Origin: Aplectana chamaeleonis
Taxonomy: Eukaryota > Nematoda > Chromadorea > Rhabditida > Cosmocercidae
Length of the DNA stretch: 64,000 nucleotides
Direction of reading: 5' to 3'
Assembly (NCBI GenBank): GCA_029168955.1
Contig: JAPDOI010000718.1
Location: forward strand, 62,001-126,000
Both the position numbers and the translations under genes were made by a program. The stretch's first letter is position 1, and every line of letters starts with the position of its first letter. Shown here in pieces: positions 11,767 to 26,700 of this stretch. The notes beneath the pieces are model-generated. The model saw nothing but the letters and a program-made list of their open reading frames with translations. It made no database searches and was not told the origin of the DNA.

Positions 11767-14700
11767 ATGGGGAACTCACTTGGATCGTCGTCGAACGGTC
11801 CGATTATAAGCGTTGAGGACGCTAGAGCTCATAGTGAGTATTTCTGATGCTTTGTAGTTCTGATTTCTCAAAGTCATGTCCAGTTCCACGTTGCAAGGAT
11901 AGTGAGATTTCTCGACTATGCCCTAAACATTGCCTTATTTCAGTCTCCGACGAGGAGTATCGTCGACTTCACGCTGCCTTCTCTGGCTTCAAGAAACCGT
12001 TCATCACATTTGATGTAACTATATTTACCCTCATTTTTAAACCTTTCTTCCTACTCCAAAACATCAAGTTTCTTTTCAACGTGTCCATAAGAATTCTGGG
12101 TCGCCCAGAGTTGTCCCGTAAACAATTGAGATGAGATGAGCCATCCTTCTCTGCAAGGAACTTGGCTAGAAAGGTCTGAGAAATGTATTGAAGATACCTC
12201 TAAAAAGGAGTCTTTGGCCGAAGCAGTGACACAATCACTCAATGGCGAAAATGAAATGTGTGAAGTTATATACACTCGGCACGCATCGCCTTCATACTAA
12301 GGCCATTGTTATACCTCCAGTCTGCGACCGCGACAGGTTCGCTCATCTGTTACGAATCGTGTCGGAACCCACACTCCCATCATGAAAGAAGCTGTTGCAG
12401 GAACACTTTGCATGCGCCGGTCGCGTCTTAGGGTCGCAGATGGGTGTTATACATTCAAACGTTAAAACCGTGCCGCAATCGGTCGCTGTCGCGGGCATCG
12501 GTCGCAGTGTGGCGCATTGCGACCGATGCCCGCGACAGCGACGAAGTAATTGGTTTAGTGCGGGTTTCCTCCGTTTATCGTCTTTTTTTTAGTTCCTTCT
12601 TTCTTTTCTCTCCTGGAATCTTAACCATATCCAAAATTTATAAACCTTAAAGCCTGCCTCTTTATAGAACTGTAACTAAACTGATTTGCTGTTGATTCCG
12701 GGTTATTGATTTGTCTGCAATTGCGCGGGCTATGGCGCGTGTCAGACGTAAGTTGGCGTGATGTATGGCAAAGCACAACTGGCCCTCAGCGACTGCGACG
12801 TCGCTCTGGTCTGCGACCGCGACAGGGCCGAAGAAGAGTATAAGAATGGCCCAAGGGTTCTTTATGGTGCGTTGGCGCAAACTCGGCGCACGTATGTCAT
12901 GACATATGCGGCCCGAGTAAACGAAAGCTCAATATGGAACGCAAAATATCCGCGCCGACCGTAGATCCTTTGTTTATGAAAGGGGAATCGGCAGTGGGGC
13001 TGGCTTCGCAACTTGAAGGCAGTGTTCACGTTGGAAACTTGTTTTTTTTTGGCAAAAAAAGCGTAAGCTTTGGGTCCTTCTAAGAAGAGTGAGGAAGAAG
13101 GTACGATGAAAATCCGCCGGGAAGATGGTGAAAATCTCGTGGACCTGCCAAACCATTGGAACGCCCCGCCCACGTCATGTAACAGTTGTCCTGCGCTCGT
13201 TTCAGCATAGGAAGGGTTTGCCGATTTTTTGAGTAATCTTTTCGTAAAATATTCTAACAGCCCGGCATGTGCATTGGCCCATCATATTTTTGAGGAGTTT
13301 TTGGTACAAGAAGCGGAAATCAAAGCAACTCCCCTATGAAGTTTGACGCGCAAATCTATTTCCGACGTTAATTTTGATGCTTTCTTTGTCTGCAGTCTCC
13401 CGAAACGTTCCAACCGGGAGTAATTTATTATCTCGGGGGTTTCTTCCAACACTTTTTTTTCCGGTATTTGAGAGTTCTGTGAAGGCGATTCCCTATTAAC
13501 CTCTACTTTGTGCACCTACCTTCAGAAAATCTTGAAAACTAGAAAACGGTCCTTTATCTTTACCTTTATAGGCAGTGTTCACAAAAAACAACCATATCAG
13601 AGTTTCTGATGTTTTTTGGGTAGGTAATTCCACTAAGAAGAGGTTATAAGGAAATCTTCCCCACAGAACACTCAAACACCCGAGAAAAACTGTTCTCTGA
13701 AGAAAATTAATTATGTATGTTTGTGTGTTTCGGGAGTCTGCGGACAACGCATCAAACCTGACGTCGGGGAAATGGTTTCGCACTCCAAAATTCCTAGGTA
13801 AGTAGCTTTGGTTCCTGTTTCTTGTACCAAAAATTTTCTGAAATTAAGAGGGGTCAATGTACATGCTGGGATGTTAGAACCTTACGTGATGAAGAATATT
13901 CCGAAATTCGGTGCCTGTACCTACTGTAAAACGAATCCAGGACAACTGTTATAGGACGTGGGCGGGCTGGTTCCTTGGGTTGTCTGGTCCACGAGATTTT
14001 TTCCTACTTCCTGGCCGTTTCTTGTCGCGATTCCGTTCTTACTTCTCTTAGTGGGACCCAAAGCTTACGTTTTTACCAAAAAACGGGCATCTTCTTCATC
14101 GTGAACACTGGTTATAGGTCCAGGCTTATCTTTCCTAGAGAACGGGGAAAATCCTAATCGCGCTCCTCTTCAAGCACTTGTATTATAGGAGTTCTGCTAT
14201 CATGTCCTCGGTGGAGCGCCAATACCAGAAGACAAACAACGAGAGTTGTTCAAGTTCTGTTCACGCAATGCTGACACCATGACATTCGAGAATCTGCTGA
14301 CAGCTCTGGTTGGACTATGCCGCATCGAGACTGTCCAAGAGCGTAAGTTCGGTGATATAGGTCTTGATGTCAGACCTTTACTGAACCTGCACGTTCTGTC
14401 CTTTAGTACAGGACGCCTAAAAACTCGGCCTCAACCTGTAGTGCTTTCTGACGTTTCTCCTTCAATTTTTCACCATTTCCCCTTCAATTAGGGCCAGGCT
14501 TGCCTGTTGAGGAACAAAATTCAATTAGTTGAAATATCATAGCTTGCTGAGATTGATCCTCTGAAGTATTTTTTTTCAGATTTCATCGAGGAATGCAAGG
14601 AATTCGCTTCTTGGGGTCTGCGACCTCCTCTGCTCACAATCCCGATGAGTGATTCCTATATTTCGTTCTACGAAGTGATGTCCTACGTCACACACTGTAA

Positions 14701-17700
14701 CATTTTGACCTCCTTTTAGCATCTTTAGGTAGTGGCTTAATTATCGCATAAATCTTCAGTGTCCGTGGAGGAAGTTATGGAGCTGGAGAAGGTTTTCGCC
14801 ACGATTAGTGATCGATCCGTTTGTAAGCTGTCGAAGGATCGATGGGATGCGGCACTGTGTGGATGTTTCCCGACGAAATTCACTTATCAGTGGGCATTCC
14901 ACTATACCTTTGTTGCTAGTAAACTCAACTATGGCTAACTGTATAGGTTATTCCGTGTGTTCGATGAAAATGGCGACAATCAGATAGATTTCCGCGAATT
15001 GGTATGCGGTCTTTCAGCGATGTGCCGTGGACCATTTCCCAGCAGACTTTCGTGTGAGACGTGTTTTTTATTTGTTTTGCGTCTTCTTCGCCGGTTCAAG
15101 TCGGCTCAAATTGTTGTTTAATTATAGTTCTCGCAAAGCTGTGGGACGAAGACTGCGATGCGAAGCTATCTGATTCCGAACTGGAGCACATGTACGCGGA
15201 TCTACTAGTGGTGAGTGTCTGAGCAGTTGGTCAAGGATGTCCTGGTAACATTTCGCAAGCCTCACCGTCGAAATCTGCACTTCTAATGACTTAATGGCAG
15301 TGTTAACGATGAAAACCCGTATTCTGGTTTTCGATGTTCTAGACTAGGTAGGTTAACGACGTAGAGGTTCACAGGGAAAAGCCCCACAGAAGTCTCAAAT
15401 ACCGGAGAAAAACGTTTGCGTTCTTGGTAAGTGGCTCAGAATTCTGTTTTTTGTACCGGAAATCAGGGTTGGGCAGGCTTGCGAAGTGTCGCAAGGGAGG
15501 GTCGTAAAAATTTGGGAATCGTAAAAATTTGGGAAATTTTTCGAAAAATTGAAAATTAGGGGAAGGGTGTCCGTAAAATTTTTGGAAAAAATCACGGTTC
15601 ATCTCTAAACCTTTTGGGAAGGTCGAGGAGGAGCTGCATCGGGACCGTTTCTCCATCTCAGAGGGGGAAGGCTCCTAAAATTTTTGGTCACCAGGGGGGG
15701 TCGTAAAATTTTGGTTACCGGTCGCAACGGCCTGCTCAACCCTGCCGGAAACTCAAAAAATAGGATGGGCTAATGCACATGCTTGGACGTGAGAATCGGT
15801 TGTGACAAAGAATATTCAAAAATTCGGCTTCGTTATGTGACGTGGGCGGGGTCATCCAATGGGTCGGCAGGTCCACGAGATTTTCATTCTATTCCTGGCC
15901 GTTTTTCGTCGTTTTTTTCGTTCTTACTGTTCTTAGAGGGTCCAAAGCTTACATTTTTCTCCAAAAAGGGCAGCTTTTTCATAGGGAACACTCCCTAAAA
16001 AAGCTGATGGACCTTGATATGTTTGCTGAAACCCACTGGAAATCGTCAGTACTTAATTATCCTCTTTGCGTGTTTCTATTAACTTCGAGGTTAGCCATCG
16101 AAACTGCCAGAGTTGATGCAACACTTCAACTCTCAGAGGGCTAGGTAGTAGCCTTGGCGGAAAATCTCTACGGCTCCGTCCATGGCAGAGGGGATAGCGT
16201 CAAGTGACGCTGGGGGTTTTCATTTTCAACATTTGTTATTGATCTCACACCCTAGCGACCACTGCAGCCGGTCTGTCGCTGACGGTGGAGGCATAGCGGT
16301 AGCAGCGGCTGTCACTAATTTTATCAATACCATCATTAACCCCGTGCCAACCTCGGGCACGTTGCATGCGCCAGCCGTCGAGCGTCATGCGCCAGCGTTT
16401 GAGCAACGACTTGGCGCCTGCTGCTGGTCTTCTTCTTCTTCTTTTCAGCCGCAGGAAGGTTTTTGTCAAAGGTCCAAGAAACGGGCGACTGAAACCGGAT
16501 TCGTCCACAAATCCATTGTTGTAAGAGTGGTAGGCCTCTTTGGGCATTCGAATAGGTGTTCAGTTGGTCGCTGACGCCTGCCGCTGGTCGTCTCTATGGA
16601 CGGAACCTACGGTGTGGTTACTGGGTTGTTTAAGTATTACGGAACACAGCCGTATTTAGTTTGTCAATTATCGATAATTTCTTCAGCTATCCACGAAAAA
16701 AGAAGGAATCGCCTTCCCCAAAAAATCATTAATTGAAGAAAATACAATCAAATATGTAAATACTATTGATTAGGCATTTACCCAGAGTACCTCGTTTTGA
16801 AGTTTTGCGGTCGAAGTTGATGCGCTAAGGCTGAAGAGACTGAATATGCAAGGTCAAAAAATTCGGGAAAGGATTGCTATTCACAGTGCGTCGTGATTTT
16901 CAGTGAAAGCATTTATCTAGCCCATTTGACTTACTTGACTTAATCGGTTGGCTTTCGCCTGACGCGGTCCGCATCTTCACCGAGGTGTGCCGTCCTAGTA
17001 GTCAGCCGGGTCCATTTTTCACGGTCTTCGGCCACAATTTGAACACATTCCATCCAGCTGTCACTATTCCATTTCCTGCGAAACGAAACATCGCGCCTGA
17101 ACTGTCTTTCGATGCCGAGTGACTTCAAATCCTCTTTAACCACATCCGTCCAGAACTTTCGTCTACGCCCAGGTGGCCGTTTCCAGACAGGATTTGGAAG
17201 CATTTTTAAAGCGTGTTGTACGAGACGATCCGGCGTTCTTCTTAGTATATGCCCGAGCAGTCGAAGTCGACTTTCCATTGCTGCTTGAGATGGCGTTAGG
17301 AGATGCTGGCACCTCCCTCGTGTCAAGCGTTGATGTGCTGCGTCGATTTCCTTGTAAAGATCTTCGTTATGGCATACACGTGGCCAGAATTATCCAAGCA
17401 AACGCCTAAAAAGCTTCCTCTCCGTGCAATCCAACCTTTCCATCTGCGTTTTCGGTGCTGCCCACGTCTCCGATCCGTACATCATGATAGGGCGAATAGC
17501 GGATAGGTAGACGCGCAACTTGACTTCCTTCGCGATGGTGGTAGACCACAAACACTTGGTTAGAGAATTGAATGCAGACGTAGCTTTCGCACATCGTTGT
17601 CGAATATCCGCTGCATAACTACCATCGTTCTTCAGCAAACAGCCCAAATAACAGAAATCGTCCACCAGTTCGATACGTTGTCCGTCCACACAAACTCCCG

Positions 17701-20700
17701 TTGAAGGCCTCTGAGAGACCCACATCTGCTTGCATTTGTCGGGACGAAGACGAAGTCCATAGGCTGCGGCATGCTTCGAAACGACGTGGTTCACAATCCT
17801 TTGCAGTTTTGCGTTGTTTTCAGCGAATAACACAATGTCTTCGGCGTACTCCAGGTCGACAAGGGAGCGTCCTGATGGTGTTAGGACCACATCCGCAGGA
17901 GACTGTTCTGCAACTCTACGCATGATGTCATCAACGGCGAAGTTGAAGAGGGAAGGTCCTGCTACGGCTCCTTGCCTTACTCCTGTTTTCATCTCATCTA
18001 GCCCATAGAGGATTAAAATGTCTTATAGTTTTGGGCAGCTCTGGGGGTTCGCCTCGAAGTGAATAGAAGCACTCAATTATCCTAAACAATGAAGATGTCC
18101 AGTGAAAAACAACAAATAATTTAAACACTAGAAGTTTTTTTTTGACTTGGAAAGAAGCGCCAAGGAGGAAGTTTCGAGTGGTATACCACGCCTGGCCGAA
18201 ATAACAACGCTGAAAGTTTGAAAAAAAGTCGGCAAAGCTGATGGTCGGCAAAGTTGATGGTTCTCCTGATTGCATTTTCTCGTTTTTTTTTTTCAGAATA
18301 ATTTGTTAAGTAAACTCCGCTAGTTTATTTTGGTTTGGAAGCATGGAATTCATTGTTATCTTAGTACTTCCTGCCGCCAATTCCAGCCGCCGAGTGATCG
18401 AACAGTGGTAAAGAGCGCCGGTGAGAAGGCGGCAACGGTCGATTTTGCTACATGGGCGAATGACAACGAGTACGCTAAAGAGCACTATGCGATGGCTATG
18501 GAGATCGGACACATTTGTCTTGGCCTACGCCCGGAATCGCATCGTGTTGGACTGGCTCTTGTGAAGTTAGTTTGGAAATGTATGAAATTGTCCTCTCTCC
18601 AATAGTATTCCGGATATTCAGTTCATTCGAAGCGCGTTCGAAGGATTTGCCCCTGCCTGAGTGGAATATAGTCTCATCAACGTGGCATAGTGAGTGGGCG
18701 AAAACGTCGGCTGAGGGTCAGACTCCTCCACCTGTTGATAACTCTTCAATCAAGGGCAACAAGGCCGATGACGGTTGGAGTGGAAAGGTATCAGTGGCTC
18801 CCTTTTCTTCTTTGTACCTTAGAGCCTCATTTTCAGCTTTTTTTTTCCTGGTGTGAAACTGAAATTTTTCTAGGTTGCCTGTTTGTCACTGGAGTCGGCT
18901 AACCTTCGAGCAGATCTCAGTCCAAAGGAGTACATTGCAGTACCATCAGCATTATGGAGAGCATGGCTTCGATGGCATGGAAGTGCTCAATCGGTGAGTC
19001 ATGATTAAGTGAATTTGTGTCCAGATGAGTGAATTTATGTCCAAGTTTTAAGGTGGATGGTCAGTTTACCCGCAAGATGCTGAGTGGCGATTTCTTCCCG
19101 GATGGAAAAGCTGGATTAGAACTGTATCCCATGGATATTCTTCTGCTGGGTCATGACAAGAAGAAGATCAAGGATGTGGATGGCATACAGCAGACATCAC
19201 CGTGGGCCTGTGCTCAGGTGAGTTTGCTACCAGATATTCAATTCACGTCTTTTGGAGTGTGGATTAGACTGTTCTCAGGTATCTCGAAGCTGCACCGTTG
19301 ATGAGCTGTTACAGTTGTGTAGAAGCGAACTAAGGCTGGGAGATGGAGATGCGAGGTGAGAAAGTTTGGAAAATCCTCTTAATGTCGGCCTTAGTTCTAA
19401 TCTGACAGGAGGGTCCAACGTTATGTTCTACAGTTCCGGTTTTTCTGTGGGTTGGTCGTAAAGTAGTTTTTATGCTTCCATAGGTGTCTTTTGCGAAGCC
19501 TAATTAGGAAAGAGCTCTATCGTCGTAAGTTATTATACGCTTTCTCGCGTTTCTTCTTCTACTCTGCATTCGTAGGGATAGGATGCTTACTTGCGAAATA
19601 GATTTGCTAAAAAAAACTTTCATACTTTATACGTTTCGGCGCTTTTAGGAGATGGTAGAAGCCAAGCGGACTTACTCTCGTTCTCGGAGGCCAATCCCGG
19701 TCCGCAATCGCAGACTACGGCTGTTGCATCACGCGACACCATGATAATCGTGCTGGGAGAAAGGTTAGTCGTGCCGGGACCAATTGGGCTCAGCACGATT
19801 ATCATCGTGTCGCGTGATACAACAACCGGGACCTCCGAGAGCGACAGTAGTTAGGGTATTAACTTGACCACGTTGTGAGCGGGTGCGCTGCCTTTAGGGT
19901 CAAACGGGGTCGCGTCGCGCGGCGAGGCGTGATTCTGAAAATTTTGTATGAAAATGAAAAAAAGTATGGTGTAGGGACCGTACGAATTCTGGTCAAGAGT
20001 GATTTTTCTGGGTGGTGGATTGTCAGGTTTTCAAAATTTCTGGCTTCTTCGGAAAGGGGCTCGTTCACTCTGGCATGTGGATCGAATCCACATCGCGAGT
20101 GTGGCTAAGGAACAGTTCGGCTGGCACACGCGACGCGCACGACAGATAAACGCTGTCGCGCGTTGTCCTTGGGGCTCGTTAACCGAGGACCCTCAGAAAA
20201 AAAGATGTTCTTCCATTTTAGCCGTCCCCCTTTATCATTTTTTTGCATTTTGTTCATGTCGAAGTTGCGTCAGACGTAGGGTAGGCTTCGAAATCAATAT
20301 CGTCATCTCCACTTCCGCTCCGAAAAGCAAACAAAAAAAACTTTTTAAAAAAACTTGGTATAAAAAGTGCGAATTCTACTGAAACGATAGCATTGAGCCT
20401 AAAAAAGTACATTATAAACAAAAAAGCATGAACAAAATGCAAAAATTACAAAGGGGTACGGTTAAAATGAAACAATAAATAATTTTTTGAGGTCCCATGG
20501 TTAACGCCCCCAAGAACGACGCACGCGCGCAGCGTTTTCCGTTGCGCGCGTTACGTGTGCCAGCCGGACTGCTCCTTAGCCACACCCACCGTGTGGATTC
20601 GATTCACATGCCATTTACTCTGTCCCTAACAGGTCAGCCATTGGAGAGCCCAAAGAAGCAGCACTCATTCTGCGTCCCTGATGAGCGCGCAACGTACGCA

Positions 20701-23700
20701 AATCATGTACGCGACGCAGTCTCTGCCTTACCGTAATCCATCAAAAGTAAAATCTTCGATTTTTCCAAGTACTCATTTCTTTTTCTACTTTCTTTTTCTC
20801 TCTACACAAGCTACAACTTAACCAGAAGGTCAATCAACGACAGTATACTTAGTGAAATAGCTCGTATGCATTAAACCATGTCCTCCAAGCTGTTTTTCGT
20901 ATTCTTAACACACTAGCTGTCACGTGAAGAAGAGTATCTCCATAAGGAGCGACGATCATGAGCTTTTTGAACGAAACTAATGCAAGAGAAGAGTTGTCGG
21001 CCACTCGTTCGGGACCAAGTATAGCTGTTCTGAGTTATGGCACAATCTTGCGATGAACCCTGGTTATCATTAACCTACAATGAACTAGAAGATCTCGGAA
21101 TGGGATGCTGGACTTGTACTCAGCGTCCTAACATCATCGTGGCTGATCTTTCTGCAAAATCTGGAGACTGATAAGCATTTCGCCCTCCGCATGAGACAGT
21201 TCTGGCATTTTCGGCTGGACAGACACAACGGCGACGTGGACGCAGCAGCTTTCCACCGCATCTTGCGGCCAAATTAGTCTGAAGCCTCCTCCCTTATGTG
21301 CGCGCGGTCCACGAGCCGCCGTCCAACTTTTCTCCCTAGCCCAGCTCAAATATTCTCCTCAGGCAAACTGTAGCGTCGACAACAGGTTGATCCGCCCACC
21401 ATGAATTACCGCTGGTCAACGCGCCGATATTTGGAGGAGGGGGCGTGGCCGCGGGTTATGATCTGGTCGATGTCGAGCTGTTGCACAGCTAGCGTTCTCG
21501 TTCTCTAGATTAAAGGAGATTGCACTACGCATTTACAGGCGTGCTCCAAATGACAAGAGTGCAGCCGGTTCAATTATCCGAGTTTGCGGTACATTGGCCC
21601 GCCCAGCATCTGGAAGCTTTGCACATTCGGTGGCGGCCTCAGTGGAGGCTGGTAGACCCGGCCGCGACGCGTGTCGGTGTAGAGTAGTTTCTAAGCTAGA
21701 CGAAACACTCCTGCGGGATGTGAAATGTTGCTAATGAGGCCGCTAAAAGCAACACTTAGAAATGTTTACAGCTCGACAAGAGGCGGACGTCGCTGGGCAA
21801 CGCGCAGGCATCAGGCTGAGAACGCGCTCGATTGGGGGTGTCAACAGGGAGCGTTTTGTGAGATGACAACTTATCAACCTGTTGTCGGACTCCCCAGTTT
21901 GCCTGAGTCACCACCAGAATCTCGGCCCCGCCACCAACTCTGATCCTTCCCGCTGGGTCCAAACTCCGCCCCGAACTCAAATATCCTCCAGCAGTGCAAG
22001 GTTTTGACGAAATAACATTTCTTTTGAAGGAACCCGTCCATCTGACGTTTTCCACGACACTGACGGCTATCTCTGAGTTTGTGACTGGGCTTGAACGGGT
22101 GCCGTAAAGCGCCGTGGAAGCTATCCTGAAAGTCTTTGGACGAAATCTTTAAGTTGGCAAAGCGTGGGCAAGGCCTATAGGACGTGATAGCCTACAGCTC
22201 TTGCCTGCCTAGTTAGCCACCCTTGACTTTGGTGCCACAACAATGCTTCAGTGTGAGTTTTTGGGAATTGAAGCCTCAGCGGAAATCTCTACTTTTTGAT
22301 GCCTATCTGCTAGCTATATGATCATTTAGGTTATGGCTGGTAGGCGATGAGGGAAACACGCTGCTCGACGACGGCAAAAGAACGCTACACCAGTTGGCAT
22401 TGAAGGGGAAGCGAGTGAATAAGGTAATTACATGGTATCCACAAAAGTGAGTACGCTATTCGAGAATAAATTCGGTGGATTTGAAAATGCCGCCTAAAAT
22501 TGAAATTTTTTTTCGTAGTTTCTGCTCGAATTACGCGACGTGAATGGTGTTTGGCCGGAAGAATTGCGTGCGTCCTTAACAGGAACGCAGATTTCGTCAC
22601 TAGCTAGCACCACAGGTCAGATAATCTCATTCGACAAACCAAATTCTTCCCTTCAGTCTCTGAGAAATCAGAAGATGCTGCGTTGTTTCAGATCGTCCAG
22701 GTGCTGTTGGATTGGTGAATTCTGGAAACTTCTGCTACCGCAATGCGGCAATTCAATGTCTGGCTCGAGTTTCGCCTTTGACGGAGTATTTATTGAATGA
22801 CGCAAGTCTGAATGCCCTGAAAAAGTGGGTTACCTCTATTTGCCATCTTCTTCTAGAGAGAGTCGACATGTGTGTTTTTTTTCAGAGGAGACGCAAACAA
22901 CAACGAGTCGTTCACGACGACGTTAGAGTATTCGAAGCTGTTGAAGGAAATGTGGGCAGCGAAGAAGAAGAACATTTCTCCGAATAGTTTCAATGTATGT
23001 TTTTCGGTTTATCTTTTTTTAACCAATCATCTGCTATTTTGAGGATTTAGAACGACCTTGAGGAGGAGTTTTGAAAGCTGATTTTCAAGTTAAATTTATT
23101 CGTGGGTATGCTTTTGCTAAAGCCCCATTCATAGCTGGTCGCTTCGACTTGAAGACGAAGCGACCAACGATACTGCTGCGATCTCGAAACGCTCCGTGCC
23201 GCGACTTGAGATCGCTTTGTCTAGCGATTTGAAATCGCTCGGGTGGACGCAGTTTCGCGTAAAAAATACGGACAATTGCGGACGACGCCGCGGGAACAAA
23301 ATAAAGCGTTTTTTCGCAACATTCCTCCTTTTTTGTGGCTTTGTTGCCTTTACCTGCCTAATAAACTAGTTTTGGATGGTTTTAAATGAAAAATTGTTTC
23401 AAAACACGATATTGTGGATTTGGCTCGAACCACAACATTGAACTACAGCTAAATTAAGTATTTATTGGAACTGCTGCATGAGATGTGATTTGTTGGTAAC
23501 TTTATTGGATTATCTCGTCTAATCATCGTAAATGTACGATGATTACTCGTTTTTCCCTTTTACATACCGTCTTTTATGCGAGTGAACTGTGACGTCTGCA
23601 AGTTCGCGGGGCATACGCAATGTTGTGACGAAAGATTGCGGACTAGCCGCTTCGACTAGACGAATCGCGGCCATTATGGAAGCGACGCGACTAGTCGAAG

Positions 23701-26700
23701 CGACCAAACAAAATCAAGCAGATCGCTTCGACCAGCTATGGAATACCCCAATCGCTCGGCGATCGCGACTGAAACTACAAAATGTTCCAATCTGTCGCGA
23801 CTCAAGGCAACATCTGTTGGCGCGATCGGTTTTGTAACTGTTGGCAGTGCCGCGGCTAGTCGAAGCGACATAAATGAGCCTTAAAGCTACAGTCCAAGCT
23901 CAGAATCGATTTTTCATTTTACTGCCTATCTTGGAGAAAATGTAACGCTGATCACAATGGTGTTTCCAGAATTGCTCAGAACTCACTACGAACTGAGTTA
24001 CGGCTTCTCAAAAAATTAGAATTTGAACTGATAGAAGTTCGCGGACGAGTTGTCTCGAGCCTGTATTTCCTCGTTATTCGCAGCTACATTCTGAAGCACG
24101 CCACAGTATAAAGCCAGACCGAAAACAAAAGGAAGAACATAGATTTTGAATGAAATCATTCGCACGTCTCTTGTCTATTGAGGTCGGAAACCTGCCAGTG
24201 GGCGTTGCCCATTTTTTTCTTTCAAGGGGCGTGGCCGACTTTTTCCTGGCTTTTTCTCGCTTATTTGAGCGAATTGAGATTTCGCGCTTGGCAGGGTTGC
24301 TATAGACGGCGACCGGACCAAATTATCAAAAATTACTTCTGAGGTTGGACTGTGCCTTCAAGGTATATTCTTTCAGGAAGCCGTGAGATTGGCGGATCAG
24401 TTTGACGATGGCGAGCAGCACGACTGTCAGGAGTTTGTATCCTTTCTGATTGAGCGATTCCACACATGTGTGGCTCGTATAGAGCATCAGAATTCCATAG
24501 GAGACAGTAATGAGAGCAATGGAGAGGAAGCGACGGAGAGTAGCGAGGCAACGTCTAGTGATAAAGAGGAGTGTTTTGATGAAGATGTGACGGATTCGGA
24601 AAAGGCGGAGAAGGTAAGGTGGTGAGAAATTGGTGGTTAGCAGCGGTTACTTGCGCCGACTCTAGCTAGTGGTTGTTGCAGTCACACCCGATGTTTTAGA
24701 AAACCATATTCTTGATGTTGTAGTTATAGTGCTGTGTACCAATAATCCGTGTTCAAAATTTCGAAACTGCCTTAGAGCTTTCAGGAGATTCCCAAAAGTG
24801 AGAATTTTGATAGCTTTTCGAAGACAAAGGGGTTCCCGAATGGCAGTTTTTAGGGTGCTTACAAGAGTTGTTTTGGATTTAACTAAAAATTTTCTCCAGG
24901 GGTTGTGTTGGGTGCCGGTTACAAATGCGAGGCTCTTTTGTGTGTGCGCTTCAGAAACGTAGGTTGATTTGCTCCGAAGCTTCGACATGGGTGAAATTTT
25001 GCTGGCCAAGCGCGACCCTTGACGAATTAGAGAATGCTACGATGAAATCGCTCTAAAACTCCTCCACTAGGGTTATTTAGGCTGCTTAGCACAAATCTGC
25101 ATTCGGTTTTGAGGTTCATTTTTCGATTTTTGAAATTTCAAGGTAGGCTCCGTCCATACGTGGCGGGAACGTCCACTGTCGCTGTTCCGCGATCCCCAAC
25201 GCTCCCTGGCACTGATAGGTGCCCGGTGCACAGAGAGAGACGAGCAAACACCTTCTGCCTCGTGTTGGTTCGATCGACGACGGTCGACCTGGTGATCAAT
25301 CAAGTCGTATCCTTGGCTGCTCATGTACCTTGTTTTGTGACAGCCGTGTTTGAACTACGAGATAGGAGGGTATTAATTCTGAATTAGGATCGAGGCTGAA
25401 TTCTTAAAGACACAGTCCAACCTCAGAATCGATTTTTCGGTTTCCTGCCCGTCTTGGAGAAAATTTCACGCTGATTACAATGGTGTCTCCAGAATCGCTC
25501 AGAACCCTTTACGAACGGAGTTCGGCTCCTCAAGAATTTCGATTTTGAACGGCTAGAAGTTCTCGGACGAGTTGTCTCGAGCCTGTACTTTCTCGTAATT
25601 CGCAGCCATCGTTCTGTAGCAGGCGACAATATAAGGCCAGCCCGAAAACAAATCGAAGAACATAGGTTTTGAATAAAATTGTTCGCGCGTCTCTTCCCTA
25701 TTGAGGTCGGAAACCTGGCGGTGGGCGTTACCCATTTTTTTCTTTCAAGGGGGCGTGGCCGAGTTTTTCCTTGCTTTTTCTCGCTTATTTTAGCGAATTG
25801 AGATTTCGCGCTTTGCAGGGTTGCTATAGGCGTCGACCGAACCATAATATCAAAAATTACCTCTGACGTTGGACTGTCAACAGCGGCTGGCAAATCGTGT
25901 GTTAATGATGCCATCGATTTTGCGTAATCGCCCACTCTCGCAACGTACGCAACGTCTCTGGGCCAAATTCCGGTCCGTAATTGCGTCTCGACACGCTTTG
26001 CGGCCGCACGCGCTCGAGTCGGTCGAGTTTTCAGTGCCAAAGCCGACTCGATGTGGCCTTTTTTATACAGTTTTCTGCAATTTCTTCTAGTTTCCAGATT
26101 CCAAAACCCACCTAAAGTAAACAGAGCGGCGGCTGCGGCTTGGGGAAGTCTTCCGACTCGGGAGCGTGCAGCGGCAAAGCGTGTTGGGACGCAATTACGG
26201 ACAGGAATTCGGCCCAGAGAAGCACAGCATGGACGCTGTTTTAAAGGGCATTATGCCCACTGGAACCTACAGTAACATGAGTTCAGCAAGAAACAGAACC
26301 CAGATTTGCGTTCAGCGCCCTAAATAACCCTCACTTGAAGGTTTTCAGCCGCATCCGAAGAAAAAATCTGAACACCCAACAAAGTTTCCTGATGGGTACC
26401 CTTGGGAAGTTTCTATATGGGAAATGTTCTAATAGAAGATGGTGTTTTATGAACGTTTTCATTGATATAACCAATTTTAGTCTTGGGAACGATATCTACG
26501 GGACAACCAGTCGTTGGTGACATCGCTATTCTCAGGTTAGGACCATGTTGGGTGTCGTTGTTTTATAAGTTTTTGGGACTCTTTTGTTGTTGTGCTGAAT
26601 TGTATGGAGGTATTCAGATCTATCGAGAATTCTTGAATCGCCCATTGAGGGGTTTTTTAGGTCAGCTCCGATCGCGACTGATATGTCGTAAATGCAAATC

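Noticed and set aside
17173..17409. Plus-strand ORFs opposite the RTE fragment
   Set aside because: Antisense shadows of the minus-strand reverse transcriptase.
23118..23880. Possible CRISPR-like or regulatory array of CTTCGAC words
   Set aside because: Words occur in both orientations with irregular spacing, as in a hairpin transposon; no CRISPR is expected in an animal genome.
25423..26040. 205-codon minus-strand ORF in cyk-3 intron 17
   Set aside because: It crosses two MITE copies and the same sequence elsewhere is not open.
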